Shown here piece after piece: positions 1-5,558 of a DNA stretch of 8,291 nucleotides. Position numbers and translations under genes: made by a program. The notes below the pieces were generated by a model. It was not told the origin of the DNA. It saw only the letters and a program-made list of their open reading frames with translations, and made no database searches. How positions within the stretch are numbered: position 1 is the stretch's first letter; every line of letters starts with the position of its first letter. The DNA is from Schlesneria sp. (lineage in GTDB: Bacteria > Planctomycetota > Planctomycetia > Planctomycetales > Planctomycetaceae). Location of the stretch: positions 1 to 8,291 of the forward strand of contig JANXOO010001072.1 of the NCBI GenBank assembly GCA_025353525.1. The letters are read 5' to 3'.

Positions 1-245
1 TCTACCGCGAACGACTCGGCGATGCCAGTCAGTTATACGCTTCAGTTGTCGCCGCGAACGGCAGTTTGTTCGCCGTTTCCCGTGAGAAAGGAACGTTTGT
101 CTACGCGGCGAAGCCTCAGTTTGAATCGGTCGCCAAAAACTCGGTCGATGACGATGCCGGAACCTGCAATGCGACGCCGGCATTCTCGAACGGTCAGATG
201 TTTTTGAGAACCAATCGCTACTTGTATTGCATCAGCCGCAAATGA
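1..245 (+). CDS. C-terminal end of a PQQ/BamB-like beta-propeller protein (partial)
   Basis: The frame is open from the left edge (first full codon at 3) to TGA at 243-245 and gives 80 residues, so the start is outside the window. The visible part reads like the last two blades of a PQQ-type beta-propeller: a strand pattern with YASVVAANGSLFAVSREKGT, then NATPAFSNGQMFLRT, and a closing strand LYCISRK. The repeating 'A(S/T)P-x-(V/F)-x-(D/N)G-x-(L/M)(Y/F)-x-R' pattern is typical of PQQ_2/BamB-like repeat proteins, which are abundant in planctomycetes and usually exported. Such proteins often act as structural or scaffold propellers and need not bind PQQ. The substrate or partner cannot be told from this fragment. 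The next gene, 70 bases on in the same direction, is also an exported protein, but a hairpin lies between them. Confidence is good for the fold and low for any function. Confidence 0.72.
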   Translation, partial: YRERLGDASQLYASVVAANGSLFAVSREKGTFVYAAKPQFESVAKNSVDDDAGTCNATPAFSNGQMFLRTNRYLYCISRK

Positions 246-253
246 TCCGGTAC

Positions 254-293
254 GTTGTCGTGCAAGTGCATCGCGATGCCACTGTTCGACAAC
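254..293 (+). terminator. Long imperfect hairpin between the propeller gene and the TIM-barrel gene
   Basis: GTTGTCG (254-260) is the exact reverse complement of CGACAAC (287-293). Inside it, AGTG (265-268) pairs with CACT (280-283), and CATCG (269-273) pairs with CGATG (274-278), leaving a single bulged C at 279. It starts 8 bases after the stop of the propeller gene and ends 21 bases before the ATG of the next gene. It is followed only by a short CTTTG, so it is not a textbook intrinsic terminator. It may be a weak terminator, an RNA-stabilising 3' end, or a leader structure of the downstream gene. Confidence 0.4.
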
Positions 294-314
294 TTTGAAT
301 CAACCGGAAAAATT

Positions 315-1238
315 ATGACGAACACGATTGATCGACGGGATTTCCTGAACACAGCCGGACTCGCCGCAGTCGTCGGAGCGTTGGCCGTCTCGAACCGGAC
401 AACCGACGCCGCTGAAGCGCCGGACGGCAAGCTGCGACTCCGCAAAGCATTGAAGCTCAGTATGGTCGGTGGCAAGGGCTCACTGGTCGACAAGTTCAAA
501 ATGGCCAAACAGGCGGGGTTCGAGGGAATCGATGTCGACAGCGATCAGCCCGTCGATGATGTCAAACGAGCGATGGCGGAATCAGGTCTGGTTGTCCACG
601 GCATGGTCGATTACGTCCACTGGAACCAGCCGCTGAGCAGTCCCGATCCCGAGGTGCGTGCCAAAGGCGTCGATGTTCTGAAGAAGTGTTTGCGAGAGAC
701 CAAAATCTACGGCGGCACGACAGTGCTTCTGGTTCCAGCCGTCGTGAACAAGGACATCTCGTATGAAGATGCCTACCACCGGTCGCAGGCCGAGATCAAA
801 AAGTGTATCCCGCTGGCCGTGGAACTGGGGATCAAAATCCTTTTCGAAAACGTGTGGAACAATTTTCATATGAGTCCGGTCGAAATGAAGCGATACATCG
901 ACGAATTCGAGAACCCGATCGTGGGCTCGTACTTCGACATCGGCAACATCGTCAACTACGGATGGCCCGAACACTGGATTCGGACACTGGGCTCGCGAAT
1001 CGGAAAGCTGGACGTCAAGGAGTTTAGCCGCAAGATCGCAAACGAAAAAGGAAAAGGAGCCGGGTTCGGGGTCGAAATCGGCGAAGGAGACTGCGACTGG
1101 CCCAGCGTCATTTCCGCGTTAAAAGAGATCCGGTATTCCGGCTGGGCCACAGCCGAAGTCGGCGGCGGGGAACTCGAACGGCTGACCGAGGTCTCTCAGC
1201 GAATGGACAAGCATTTCATCCACCCCTACAACACATGA
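315..1238 (+). CDS. Tat-exported sugar phosphate isomerase/epimerase-like TIM-barrel protein
   Basis: This 307-residue protein belongs by appearance to the xylose isomerase-like TIM-barrel (AP endonuclease 2) superfamily, which covers hydroxypyruvate isomerase, L-xylulose-5-phosphate 3-epimerase and D-tagatose 3-epimerase relatives. The N-terminus carries a twin-arginine signal: DRRDFL at 6-11, a hydrophobic stretch at about 14-25, and an Ala-rich possible cleavage region at 31-34. Barrel signatures include AKQAGFEGIDVD (64-75), LGIKILFENVW (171-181) with the probable metal ligand E178, GSYFDIGN (204-211) with D208, KLDVKEF (231-237), and ATAEVGGGE (278-286) with E281. At the position where epimerases usually have a His ligand, this protein appears to have D233. 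The ATG at 315 is chosen because the Tat signal begins right after it and a GGA lies 6 bases upstream (306-308). An in-frame TTG at 255 would put 20 extra residues before the signal. Many planctomycete paralogues are annotated as epimerases without a tested substrate, so the reaction is unknown. It probably acts in the periplasm on a sugar or sugar acid. Confidence 0.85.
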   Translation: MTNTIDRRDFLNTAGLAAVVGALAVSNRTTDAAEAPDGKLRLRKALKLSMVGGKGSLVDKFKMAKQAGFEGIDVDSDQPVDDVKRAMAESGLVVHGMVDYVHWNQPLSSPDPEVRAKGVDVLKKCLRETKIYGGTTVLLVPAVVNKDISYEDAYHRSQAEIKKCIPLAVELGIKILFENVWNNFHMSPVEMKRYIDEFENPIVGSYFDIGNIVNYGWPEHWIRTLGSRIGKLDVKEFSRKIANEKGKGAGFGVEIGEGDCDWPSVISALKEIRYSGWATAEVGGGELERLTEVSQRMDKHFIHPYNT

Positions 1239-1242
1239 AAGC

Positions 1243-1273
1243 CATTGTTCACACCTTGGGAACGTGAGCAATG
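1243..1273. terminator. Hairpin between convergent genes, possible bidirectional terminator
   Basis: CATTGTTCAC (1243-1252) pairs with GTGAGCAATG (1264-1273) over all ten positions with one G-U/G-T mismatch and an 11-base loop. It sits 4 bases after the TIM-barrel gene and 20 bases after the end of the oppositely oriented histidine kinase gene. Neither flank has a clear T run, so termination would be by a non-canonical hairpin or by Rho. The placement between two gene ends argues for a shared transcript-end structure. Confidence 0.45.
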
Positions 1274-1293
1274 ACGAAGGCAAAGGTCATCCC

Positions 1294-2088
1294 TTACGAC
1301 AATTTTTCGGGTTCGCCGGGCGTATTGCCAATTGGCTTCGACCCGATTGAAACGGCGGCAACGGGGAGGCTGATGCTGAACCGTGTTCCCCGACCGGGTT
1401 CGCTGTCGCAATGAATGGCACCGCCGTGAACTTCGACAATCTTGCGAACTGTCGGCAATCCGAGTCCGCTTCCGTCCTGCTTTGTCGAATAGAACGTATC
1501 ATACATTTTTGCCTGCGTTTCTGCCGTCATCCCTTCACCAGTATCGATGATTTCCAGAGTGACTTGACCGTTGCGCAAATATGTTTGAAGTTCCAGGACT
1601 CCTCCGCGCGGCATCGCCTGTTGCGCGTTTCGGGAAAGATTTGTCAGGACCTGTCGAAACATCAAAACATCAATGCTGACAGCGGGAAGGTTCACTGCCA
1701 GATGCGGACTGATTTCAATCCCCTGATCCTTGGCCTGTGGTTGATAGAAATCGATGAATTCCTGCACCAGAGCGTTCAAATCAGCCGGTTGCGTTTCCAG
1801 CGCGCCGACTCGAGCGAACTGCAAAAAGTCGTTCAGCAATCGTTCCAGATGAACGCACTGCTTTCGCAACCCGGTGACCTTTTGCAGCATCCGGCGCTCA
1901 CGCGGGGAATCACCCGCCGTCAGATCTTCCAGCAGCAGATCCAGATTAAGCGTGATCGTTGAGAGCGGGTTCCGAATCTCGTGGGCCAACCCACCCGCCA
2001 GCAACGCAATTTCGGCGTATTGCGACAGCAATCGCTCGTGGTCACGAGCAAGGCTCTGATGGTCACGCTGTGACTGATTTGAGTCCAT
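1294..2088 (-). CDS. Soluble NtrB-like sensor histidine kinase, orphan
   Basis: This is a two-component histidine kinase that should autophosphorylate on His and pass the phosphate to an unknown response regulator. From the ATG at 2088 it has 264 residues. The N-terminal 30 or so residues are charged and helix-prone (QRDHQSLARDHERLL). The HisKA helix carries GLAHEIRNPLSTI with the phospho-acceptor His at residue 36. The ATP-binding domain has the N box (NLSRNAQQAM), G1 box (DTGEGM), F box (DTFYSTK) and G2 box (GSGLGLPTVRKIVEVHGG). All catalytic boxes look intact. There is no membrane segment, PAS, GAF or HAMP domain, so signal input must come from the short N-terminus or a partner. The H-box sequence resembles NtrB/ZraS-type kinases. 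A TTG at 2100, in frame and four codons upstream, is a less likely start. The gene lies 194 bases downstream of pnp, and no regulator gene is next to it in the window. It converges with the TIM-barrel gene. Confidence 0.88.
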   Translation of the reverse strand: MDSNQSQRDHQSLARDHERLLSQYAEIALLAGGLAHEIRNPLSTITLNLDLLLEDLTAGDSPRERRMLQKVTGLRKQCVHLERLLNDFLQFARVGALETQPADLNALVQEFIDFYQPQAKDQGIEISPHLAVNLPAVSIDVLMFRQVLTNLSRNAQQAMPRGGVLELQTYLRNGQVTLEIIDTGEGMTAETQAKMYDTFYSTKQDGSGLGLPTVRKIVEVHGGAIHCDSEPGRGTRFSISLPVAAVSIGSKPIGNTPGEPEKLS

Positions 2089-2101
2089 CGCACGTCTCAA
2101 A

Positions 2102-2121
2102 CCGGCATCGACGGATGCCGG
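2102..2121 (-). promoter_or_regulatory. Perfect 8-bp-stem hairpin just upstream of the histidine kinase
   Basis: CCGGCATC (2102-2109) and GATGCCGG (2114-2121) are exact reverse complements around a four-base loop. The structure ends 13 bases before the ATG of the kinase gene, close enough to affect ribosome access if it forms in the mRNA. It could equally be one copy of a small dispersed palindromic repeat. Only the inverted repeat itself is certain. Confidence 0.45.
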
Positions 2122-2134
2122 GATTACGAGTTCG

Positions 2135-2164
2135 GTGAAGCCAGGCTGAAGCCTGAACTTCTAC
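2135..2164. repeat. Palindromic intergenic repeat, copy B
   Basis: A 30-base unit beginning GTGAAG with the core CAGGCTGAAGCCTG (2142-2155), in which CAGGCT pairs with AGCCTG around GA. It matches the unit at 2227-2256 at 25 of 30 positions in the same orientation, 92 bases away. Short palindromic units with this kind of core ('TCAGGCTTCAGCCTG' on the other strand) recur between genes in planctomycete genomes, which is why I call it a dispersed repeat rather than a gene-specific site. Confidence 0.6.
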
Positions 2165-2186
2165 GTTCCCAAATCTTTCGATAACG

Positions 2187-2232
2187 CTTCACATTTTTTC
2201 GGTGCAGGCATTGTCACGTTTGAAATGTGAAG
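2187..2232 (-). other. 10-bp inverted repeat in the pnp-kinase spacer
   Basis: CTTCACATTT (2187-2196) is the exact reverse complement of AAATGTGAAG (2223-2232), with 26 bases between. The right arm overlaps the first bases of repeat copy A, so its hairpin and the repeat's own hairpin are mutually exclusive. On the minus strand it lies 51-96 bases after the pnp stop codon and could form the 3' end of the rpsO-pnp transcript, but there is no clean U tract. Confidence 0.4.
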
Positions 2233-2256
2233 ACAGGCTGATGCCTGACCTCCAAC
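2227..2256. repeat. Palindromic intergenic repeat, copy A
   Basis: Second copy of the 30-base unit, with the core CAGGCTGATGCCTG (2234-2247), where CAGGC pairs with GCCTG around TGAT. It differs from copy B at five positions, including one in the loop side of the core that shortens the stem from six to five pairs. It begins 26 bases downstream of the pnp stop codon, where it could act as a 3'-end stabiliser or weak terminator, as REP-like elements do in other bacteria. Confidence 0.6.
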
Positions 2257-2282
2257 TTTCAACGTGCCTTCCTTTTGGCGAA

Positions 2283-4427
2283 TCATTCGGGCGAATCGCC
2301 GTCGTGAGTGTCTGTCCCGGCAGCGGCTTCGCCTTCGGATTGCTCAGCTAAAACGGCTTTGCGAGACAGTTTGACGCGGTTCTGATCGTCGATTGCGATC
2401 ACTTTGACCTGCAATTTGTCGCCGACCTTGCAGATTTCATCGACCGACTTCACGTAGCCCGTTGAAAGTTCGCTGATGTGACACAGGCCGTCCTTACCCG
2501 GAGCGATTTCGATGAATGCACCAAAATCCTTGACCGAACTGACAGTGCCGTTGTAGACGCGACCAACCTTGATTTCTTCGGTCATCGCTTCCACGCGAGC
2601 CAAGGCGTCTTCTGCCCCTTCGCTCTTTGCACAGGCAATCATCACGGTACCATCGTCAGAAATATCGATCGTGGCGCCGGTCTCTTCCTGAATGGCACGA
2701 ATCGTCTTTCCGCCGGGTCCGATCAGCATGCCGATTTTGGACGGATCGATCTTCGTTCGGAGCAATCGAGGAGCGTTCGTCGAGATTTCTGGTCGTGGAC
2801 GACGGATCGAAGTCAGCATCGTTTTCAGAAGTTCAATTCGCGCCGTTCGAGCCTGTTCCAGCGTCGCGCGAATGATCTCTTCGTTGATACCGTCGATCTT
2901 GAGATCGAGCTGAATTCCGGTCACACCTTTTTGCGTTCCGGCAACTTTGAAGTCCATGTCACCGTAGTGATCTTCGTCACCCATAATATCGGTGAGCAAT
3001 ACGAATTTATCCTGCTCTTTGACCAGGCCGATCGAAATTCCGGCGACCGGTTGAGTGATCGGCACGCCAGCATCCATCAGCGCCAAAGTAGCACTGCAAA
3101 CCGACGCCATCGAACTGCTTCCGTTCGATTCCATGATATCCGAGATCACTCGAATCGTGTACGGGAATTTTTCTTCCGGCGGAATCACTGAATAAACCGA
3201 ACGTTCAGCCAAGGCTCCGTGTCCGATTTCCCGGCGACCTGGGCCACGAATCGGTCGACATTCGCCGACAGAGTACGACGGGAAGTTGTAATCGAGCATA
3301 AATCGCTTGTGAATCTCTTCAAACAAGCCTTCAACCCGTTGCGAATCCCGCGATGTTCCCAGAGTGATCGTACAGAGCGATTGGGTTTCACCACGTGTGA
3401 ACAGTGCCGAACCGTGAACGCCAGGCAGCAGGTCGACCTCACACGAGACCGCCCGCAAGTCTTGCGATGTTCGTCCGTCAAGTCGTTTGTCTTCGAGGAT
3501 CAGGTCGCGAACAACGCGATGCTGCAATCGCTCGAATGCGGCACTAAACTGGTCTTTTGTCCACCCCTCTGCCGTCACAGTGGCAGCGTTTGGAAAGTAC
3601 GCCGCGACAAGTTCGTTTTTCAGTTCTTTCGTGGCACCGCGACGGTCCGCTTTGGCTCCGGCGACTTTGACATCGCGAAGTCGGCTGTAGGCCCTTTCAC
3701 GCAACGCCGCGTCGAACGGATTCACTGGTGCAACGGGAGCGACAAATGCAGGGCGACCGACCTTCTTCTTCAATTCTTCCTGGAGCGAACAGAGTTCGAC
3801 GATCGCCCGGTGTGCGAACATAATCGCATCGGCCATTTGTTCTTCTGGCAACTGTTGTCCGAACCCTTCGATCATCAGGACCGAATCTTTGCTGCCAGCA
3901 ACGACCAGGTCAAGTCGGCTTTCAGCGATTTGTGTCCGTGTCGGCATCAGAATGAAATCTTCACCGATCAGACCGACGCGAACGGCGGCGATCGGTCCGT
4001 TGAACGGTACCGGAGCCATGCTCAATGCGGCGCTGGCACCAATGATCGACAAAACGTCCGGGTCGTTTTCAGAATCAACCGCCAGAACGTTCGACATCAC
4101 CTGGACTTCTTCGATGTATCCTTCCGGAAAGAGTGGCCGGATTGGTCGATCGGTCAGTCGGCTGGTGAGAATTTCTTTTTGAGTCGGACGACCTTCTCGC
4201 TTGATGAATCCGCCCGGAAATTTTCCGGCAGCAGCGGATCGTTCGCGATAATCGCAAGTCAGCGGAAAAAAGTCGGTTCCCGGTCGCGAGGGGCCGTTCT
4301 GGGCTGCCACAAACACTACGGTGCCGCCAAAACGAACCAATACGGCTCCCGCCGCCTGCCTGGCCATCTCGCCAGTTGTAAGACTGATTGTTCTTCCGGC
4401 AAATTCACGTTCGACGACGACTTTCAC
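2283..4427 (-). CDS. pnp: Polyribonucleotide nucleotidyltransferase (PNPase)
   Basis: PNPase degrades RNA 3' to 5' with phosphate and can add nucleotides in reverse. It works as a trimer in the cytoplasm, often in the degradosome. At 714 residues it matches the usual length (about 700-715). The first RNase PH domain (about 1-140) has FFPLTCDYRERSAAAGKFPGGF and the strongly conserved EILTSRLTDRPIRPLF (85-100). An all-helical linker domain follows (about 230-310). The second, catalytic RNase PH domain (about 312-540) has RRE-x2-H403, GSSSM (436-440) for phosphate binding, and the acidic motif GDEDHYGDMD (483-492). The KH domain has the GPGG loop (570-573), and the S1 domain spans about 620-690. 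The tail is acidic. The start is GTG (4425-4427), supported by AGGA 8 bases upstream; no ATG begins at this position. It follows rpsO in the same direction, the classic S15-PNPase arrangement, with a 241-bp spacer that could hold its own promoter or processing site. Confidence 0.98.
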   Translation of the reverse strand: MKVVVEREFAGRTISLTTGEMARQAAGAVLVRFGGTVVFVAAQNGPSRPGTDFFPLTCDYRERSAAAGKFPGGFIKREGRPTQKEILTSRLTDRPIRPLFPEGYIEEVQVMSNVLAVDSENDPDVLSIIGASAALSMAPVPFNGPIAAVRVGLIGEDFILMPTRTQIAESRLDLVVAGSKDSVLMIEGFGQQLPEEQMADAIMFAHRAIVELCSLQEELKKKVGRPAFVAPVAPVNPFDAALRERAYSRLRDVKVAGAKADRRGATKELKNELVAAYFPNAATVTAEGWTKDQFSAAFERLQHRVVRDLILEDKRLDGRTSQDLRAVSCEVDLLPGVHGSALFTRGETQSLCTITLGTSRDSQRVEGLFEEIHKRFMLDYNFPSYSVGECRPIRGPGRREIGHGALAERSVYSVIPPEEKFPYTIRVISDIMESNGSSSMASVCSATLALMDAGVPITQPVAGISIGLVKEQDKFVLLTDIMGDEDHYGDMDFKVAGTQKGVTGIQLDLKIDGINEEIIRATLEQARTARIELLKTMLTSIRRPRPEISTNAPRLLRTKIDPSKIGMLIGPGGKTIRAIQEETGATIDISDDGTVMIACAKSEGAEDALARVEAMTEEIKVGRVYNGTVSSVKDFGAFIEIAPGKDGLCHISELSTGYVKSVDEICKVGDKLQVKVIAIDDQNRVKLSRKAVLAEQSEGEAAAGTDTHDGDSPE

Positions 4428-4435
4428 GATGATGT

Positions 4436-4439
4436 TCCT
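4436..4439 (-). promoter_or_regulatory. Ribosome binding site of pnp, supports the GTG start
   Basis: On the minus strand AGGA is followed by 8 bases (ACATCATC) and then GTG. The spacing is ideal and the PNPase N-terminus (MKVVVEREFAGR) matches the family from this codon, so GTG is the most likely initiation codon. Confidence 0.6.
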
Positions 4440-4476
4440 GCAAAGATAATTTTGAAATACCGGCTTCCTTCAGCTT

Positions 4477-4517
4477 CTCGCAGAGATTTTCTCACAGGCG
4501 CAGCAACGAACTGCGAG
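4477..4517 (-). promoter_or_regulatory. Inverted repeat in the pnp leader
   Basis: CTCGCAG (4477-4483) pairs exactly with CTGCGAG (4511-4517) across 27 bases. A shorter competing hairpin is possible at 4476-4486 (TCTC/GAGA). The repeat lies 49-90 bases before the pnp start codon. In E. coli, pnp expression is autoregulated through an RNase III-cut hairpin in its leader. A similar role here is inference only, and the stem is short. Confidence 0.3.
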
Positions 4518-4549
4518 TGAAAATACCTCAGATACGAGCCCGAAAGGTC

Positions 4550-4563
4550 TGGACGTACGTCCA
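4550..4563. other. 14-bp perfect palindrome in the rpsO-pnp spacer
   Basis: TGGACGTACGTCCA reads the same on both strands over 14 bases with no spacer. This fits a two-fold symmetric binding site for a dimeric protein better than an RNA hairpin, since folding it would leave a very small loop. It lies about 120-140 bases upstream of pnp, where an operator for a pnp-proximal promoter could be. No protein can be named. Confidence 0.4.
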
Positions 4564-4656
4564 AAGTGACTTTTTTGATCGACCGGAAAGGCACGGTTTT
4601 CGCCAGACAATTTCAATCCCGCAAACACGCGAGAAAACGGCAAAGCGTGCCAATGG

Positions 4657-4670
4657 AGGTCGTTCGACCT
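4657..4670 (-). other. Palindrome overlapping the rpsO stop codon
   Basis: AGGTCG (4657-4662) and CGACCT (4665-4670) are exact reverse complements separated by two bases. The structure covers the last bases of the TAG stop codon of rpsO (4669-4671). As RNA it would fold as a five-pair stem with a four-base loop. It may mark the 3' end or a processing site between rpsO and pnp; no U tract follows. Confidence 0.35.
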
Positions 4671-4938
4671 ACTTTCGCAATCCGATTTTTTTGATCACGT
4701 CGGCATAGCGACCGGTATCGGTTGCCTCGAGATACTTGAGCAGGCGGCGGCGTTTGCTGACCAGCATCAAAAGTCCACGCCGACTGGCGTGATCCTTTTT
4801 GTGCAACTTGAAGTGCTCGGTCAACTGAGAGATCCGGCTCGACAGAACCGCAACCTGGACTTCCGGAGAACCGGTATCGGCTTCCGTTCGCCGATACTGC
4901 TGCATTACTTCTGTCTTAAGCTCTTTCGTAATCGACAT
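4669..4938 (-). CDS. rpsO: 30S ribosomal protein S15
   Basis: S15 is a primary 16S rRNA-binding protein of the small subunit platform and also forms a bridge to the large subunit. The 89-residue length is exactly the family's usual length. Hallmarks are the start MSITKELK, the segment [20 protein letters not shown] (18-37), [19 protein letters not shown] (39-57) with the conserved HKKDH-SRRGLL rRNA contact region, and [12 protein letters not shown] near the C-terminus. The ATG at 4938 is preceded by AGGG with 8 bases of spacing (4947-4950). It is followed by pnp in the same direction, a gene order conserved across many bacteria. S15 commonly represses its own translation by binding the mRNA leader; the leader here is long enough for this but I cannot show such a site. 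Confidence 0.97.
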   Translation of the reverse strand: MSITKELKTEVMQQYRRTEADTGSPEVQVAVLSSRISQLTEHFKLHKKDHASRRGLLMLVSKRRRLLKYLEATDTGRYADVIKKIGLRK

Positions 4939-5087
4939 GTCTCAAACCCTGCCTTAGTTTCAACTTGCGGCCGTTCACGCATCTGTCAGATTCGCCAATC
5001 AACAAGCCCGCAGGCTCAAATCGCACGGACTGACACGTTGCGACCATCGGCCACTCACGTTTTTAACCCTCAATAAAGTCAGGCGGT

Positions 5088-5115
5088 AGTCTATCGTGTG
5101 GGCGAAACTTTGCAA
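5088..5115 (-). promoter_or_regulatory. Possible sigma-70-type promoter for rpsO-pnp
   Basis: On the minus strand TTGCAA (5110-5115) and TAGACT (5088-5093) are separated by 16 bases. Each matches the sigma-70 consensus at four of six positions. It lies about 150 bases upstream of the rpsO start and downstream of the phosphoesterase gene, where a promoter is expected. The 234-bp region from 4939 to 5172 has no other gene I can support. Planctomycete promoters are poorly defined, so this is tentative. Confidence 0.3.
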
Positions 5116-5122
5116 CGGAGAA

Positions 5123-5142
5123 CCCGTTTCGTGGAAACAGGG
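5123..5142 (-). terminator. Hairpin downstream of the phosphoesterase gene
   Basis: CCCGTTTC (5123-5130) pairs with GAAACAGGG (5134-5142) with one bulged base and a three-base loop. It lies 30-50 bases after the TAA of the phosphoesterase gene on the minus strand, just before the candidate rpsO promoter. The position fits a transcript end separating the two units, but a poly-U tract is missing. Confidence 0.35.
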
Positions 5143-5172
5143 CCGCAACACGAAGCCTGAACGTCGTTTTCG

Positions 5173-5529
5173 TTAAATAATGGCTTCGCAGCCTGCCTTC
5201 CATTTCCGATCTTTGATGCGTTCAAGTCGGATAATTCCGCGCCAATTCGTTCCCGCCAGTTCCACTTCACAAAGATCCGGCTGATTGATTCGCCATTCAA
5301 ACGTTCCTGAATCCTGCCGAATGACCGATCCGCGGCCCCCGCTCACCGGCCCTTCATAGTCGAGATAAAGCGTCCGATGATCGGGCAAACCTTCGGCGGG
5401 AATCTCGCAAGTTTTAACGGAAGTGGGGTCGGCAAGCATTCGCCACGAAAGGCAGTTGTCACCATTCTCCAGCAAGAAATCCCAATGGAGTGACGGATGA
5501 TCGTGAATCAGAATCGCAAATCGCAACAT
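5173..5529 (-). CDS. Stand-alone LigD-type 3'-phosphoesterase domain protein
   Basis: This 118-residue protein matches the N-terminal domain of DNA ligase D (LigD_N, 3'-phosphoesterase), which trims 3'-phosphate or ribonucleotide ends during double-strand break repair. Visible motifs are HDHPSLHWDFLLE (9-21), DHRTLY (50-55), LDYEGPVSGGRGSVIRQDSG (56-75) and a basic C-terminal strand region. By memory of the Pseudomonas LigD domain (ligands His42, His48, Asp50, His84 and Tyr88), the equivalents H9, H15, D17, H51 and Y55 all fall at a constant offset of 33. Arg52 there corresponds to Leu19 here. An N-terminal segment with further catalytic residues is absent. The ATG at 5529 fits the family start and has GGA 9 bases upstream; longer in-frame starts up to 5679 would run into the upstream gene. 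It lies 30 bases after the synthetase gene, so the two may be co-transcribed. Planctomycetes commonly encode such single-domain proteins. Nuclease activity and in vivo role are unproven. Confidence 0.85.
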   Translation of the reverse strand: MLRFAILIHDHPSLHWDFLLENGDNCLSWRMLADPTSVKTCEIPAEGLPDHRTLYLDYEGPVSGGRGSVIRQDSGTFEWRINQPDLCEVELAGTNWRGIIRLERIKDRKWKAGCEAII

Positions 5530-5558
5530 CGTTTTGGATCCGGTCGCAAGCCGTAGGC

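Noticed and set aside
22..207. 61-codon plus-strand frame at the left edge
   Set aside because: It overlaps the propeller reading frame, which has the recognisable blade pattern; this frame is Arg/Ser-rich without motifs.
255..314. 20-residue extension of the TIM-barrel protein from TTG at 255
   Set aside because: It would bury the twin-arginine signal behind 20 extra residues and runs through the hairpin; the ATG at 315 has a GGA at good spacing.
1411..1962. 183-codon open frame on the plus strand opposite the histidine kinase
   Set aside because: The opposite strand encodes intact HisKA and ATPase boxes; this frame shows no recognisable motif or ribosome binding site.
2089..2100. TTG start of the histidine kinase at 2100
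   Set aside because: An ATG four codons later is available and nothing in the four residues is conserved. It cannot be fully excluded, since Shine-Dalgarno evidence is weak for both.
2135..2256. CRISPR array
   Set aside because: Only two imperfect repeat units exist, five of 30 bases differ, and there is no spacer series or cas gene.
3219..4520. 433-codon open frame on the plus strand
   Set aside because: It lies opposite pnp, whose protein is conserved along its full length. The product is rich in Arg, Ser, Phe and His with no domain, as expected of a shadow frame.
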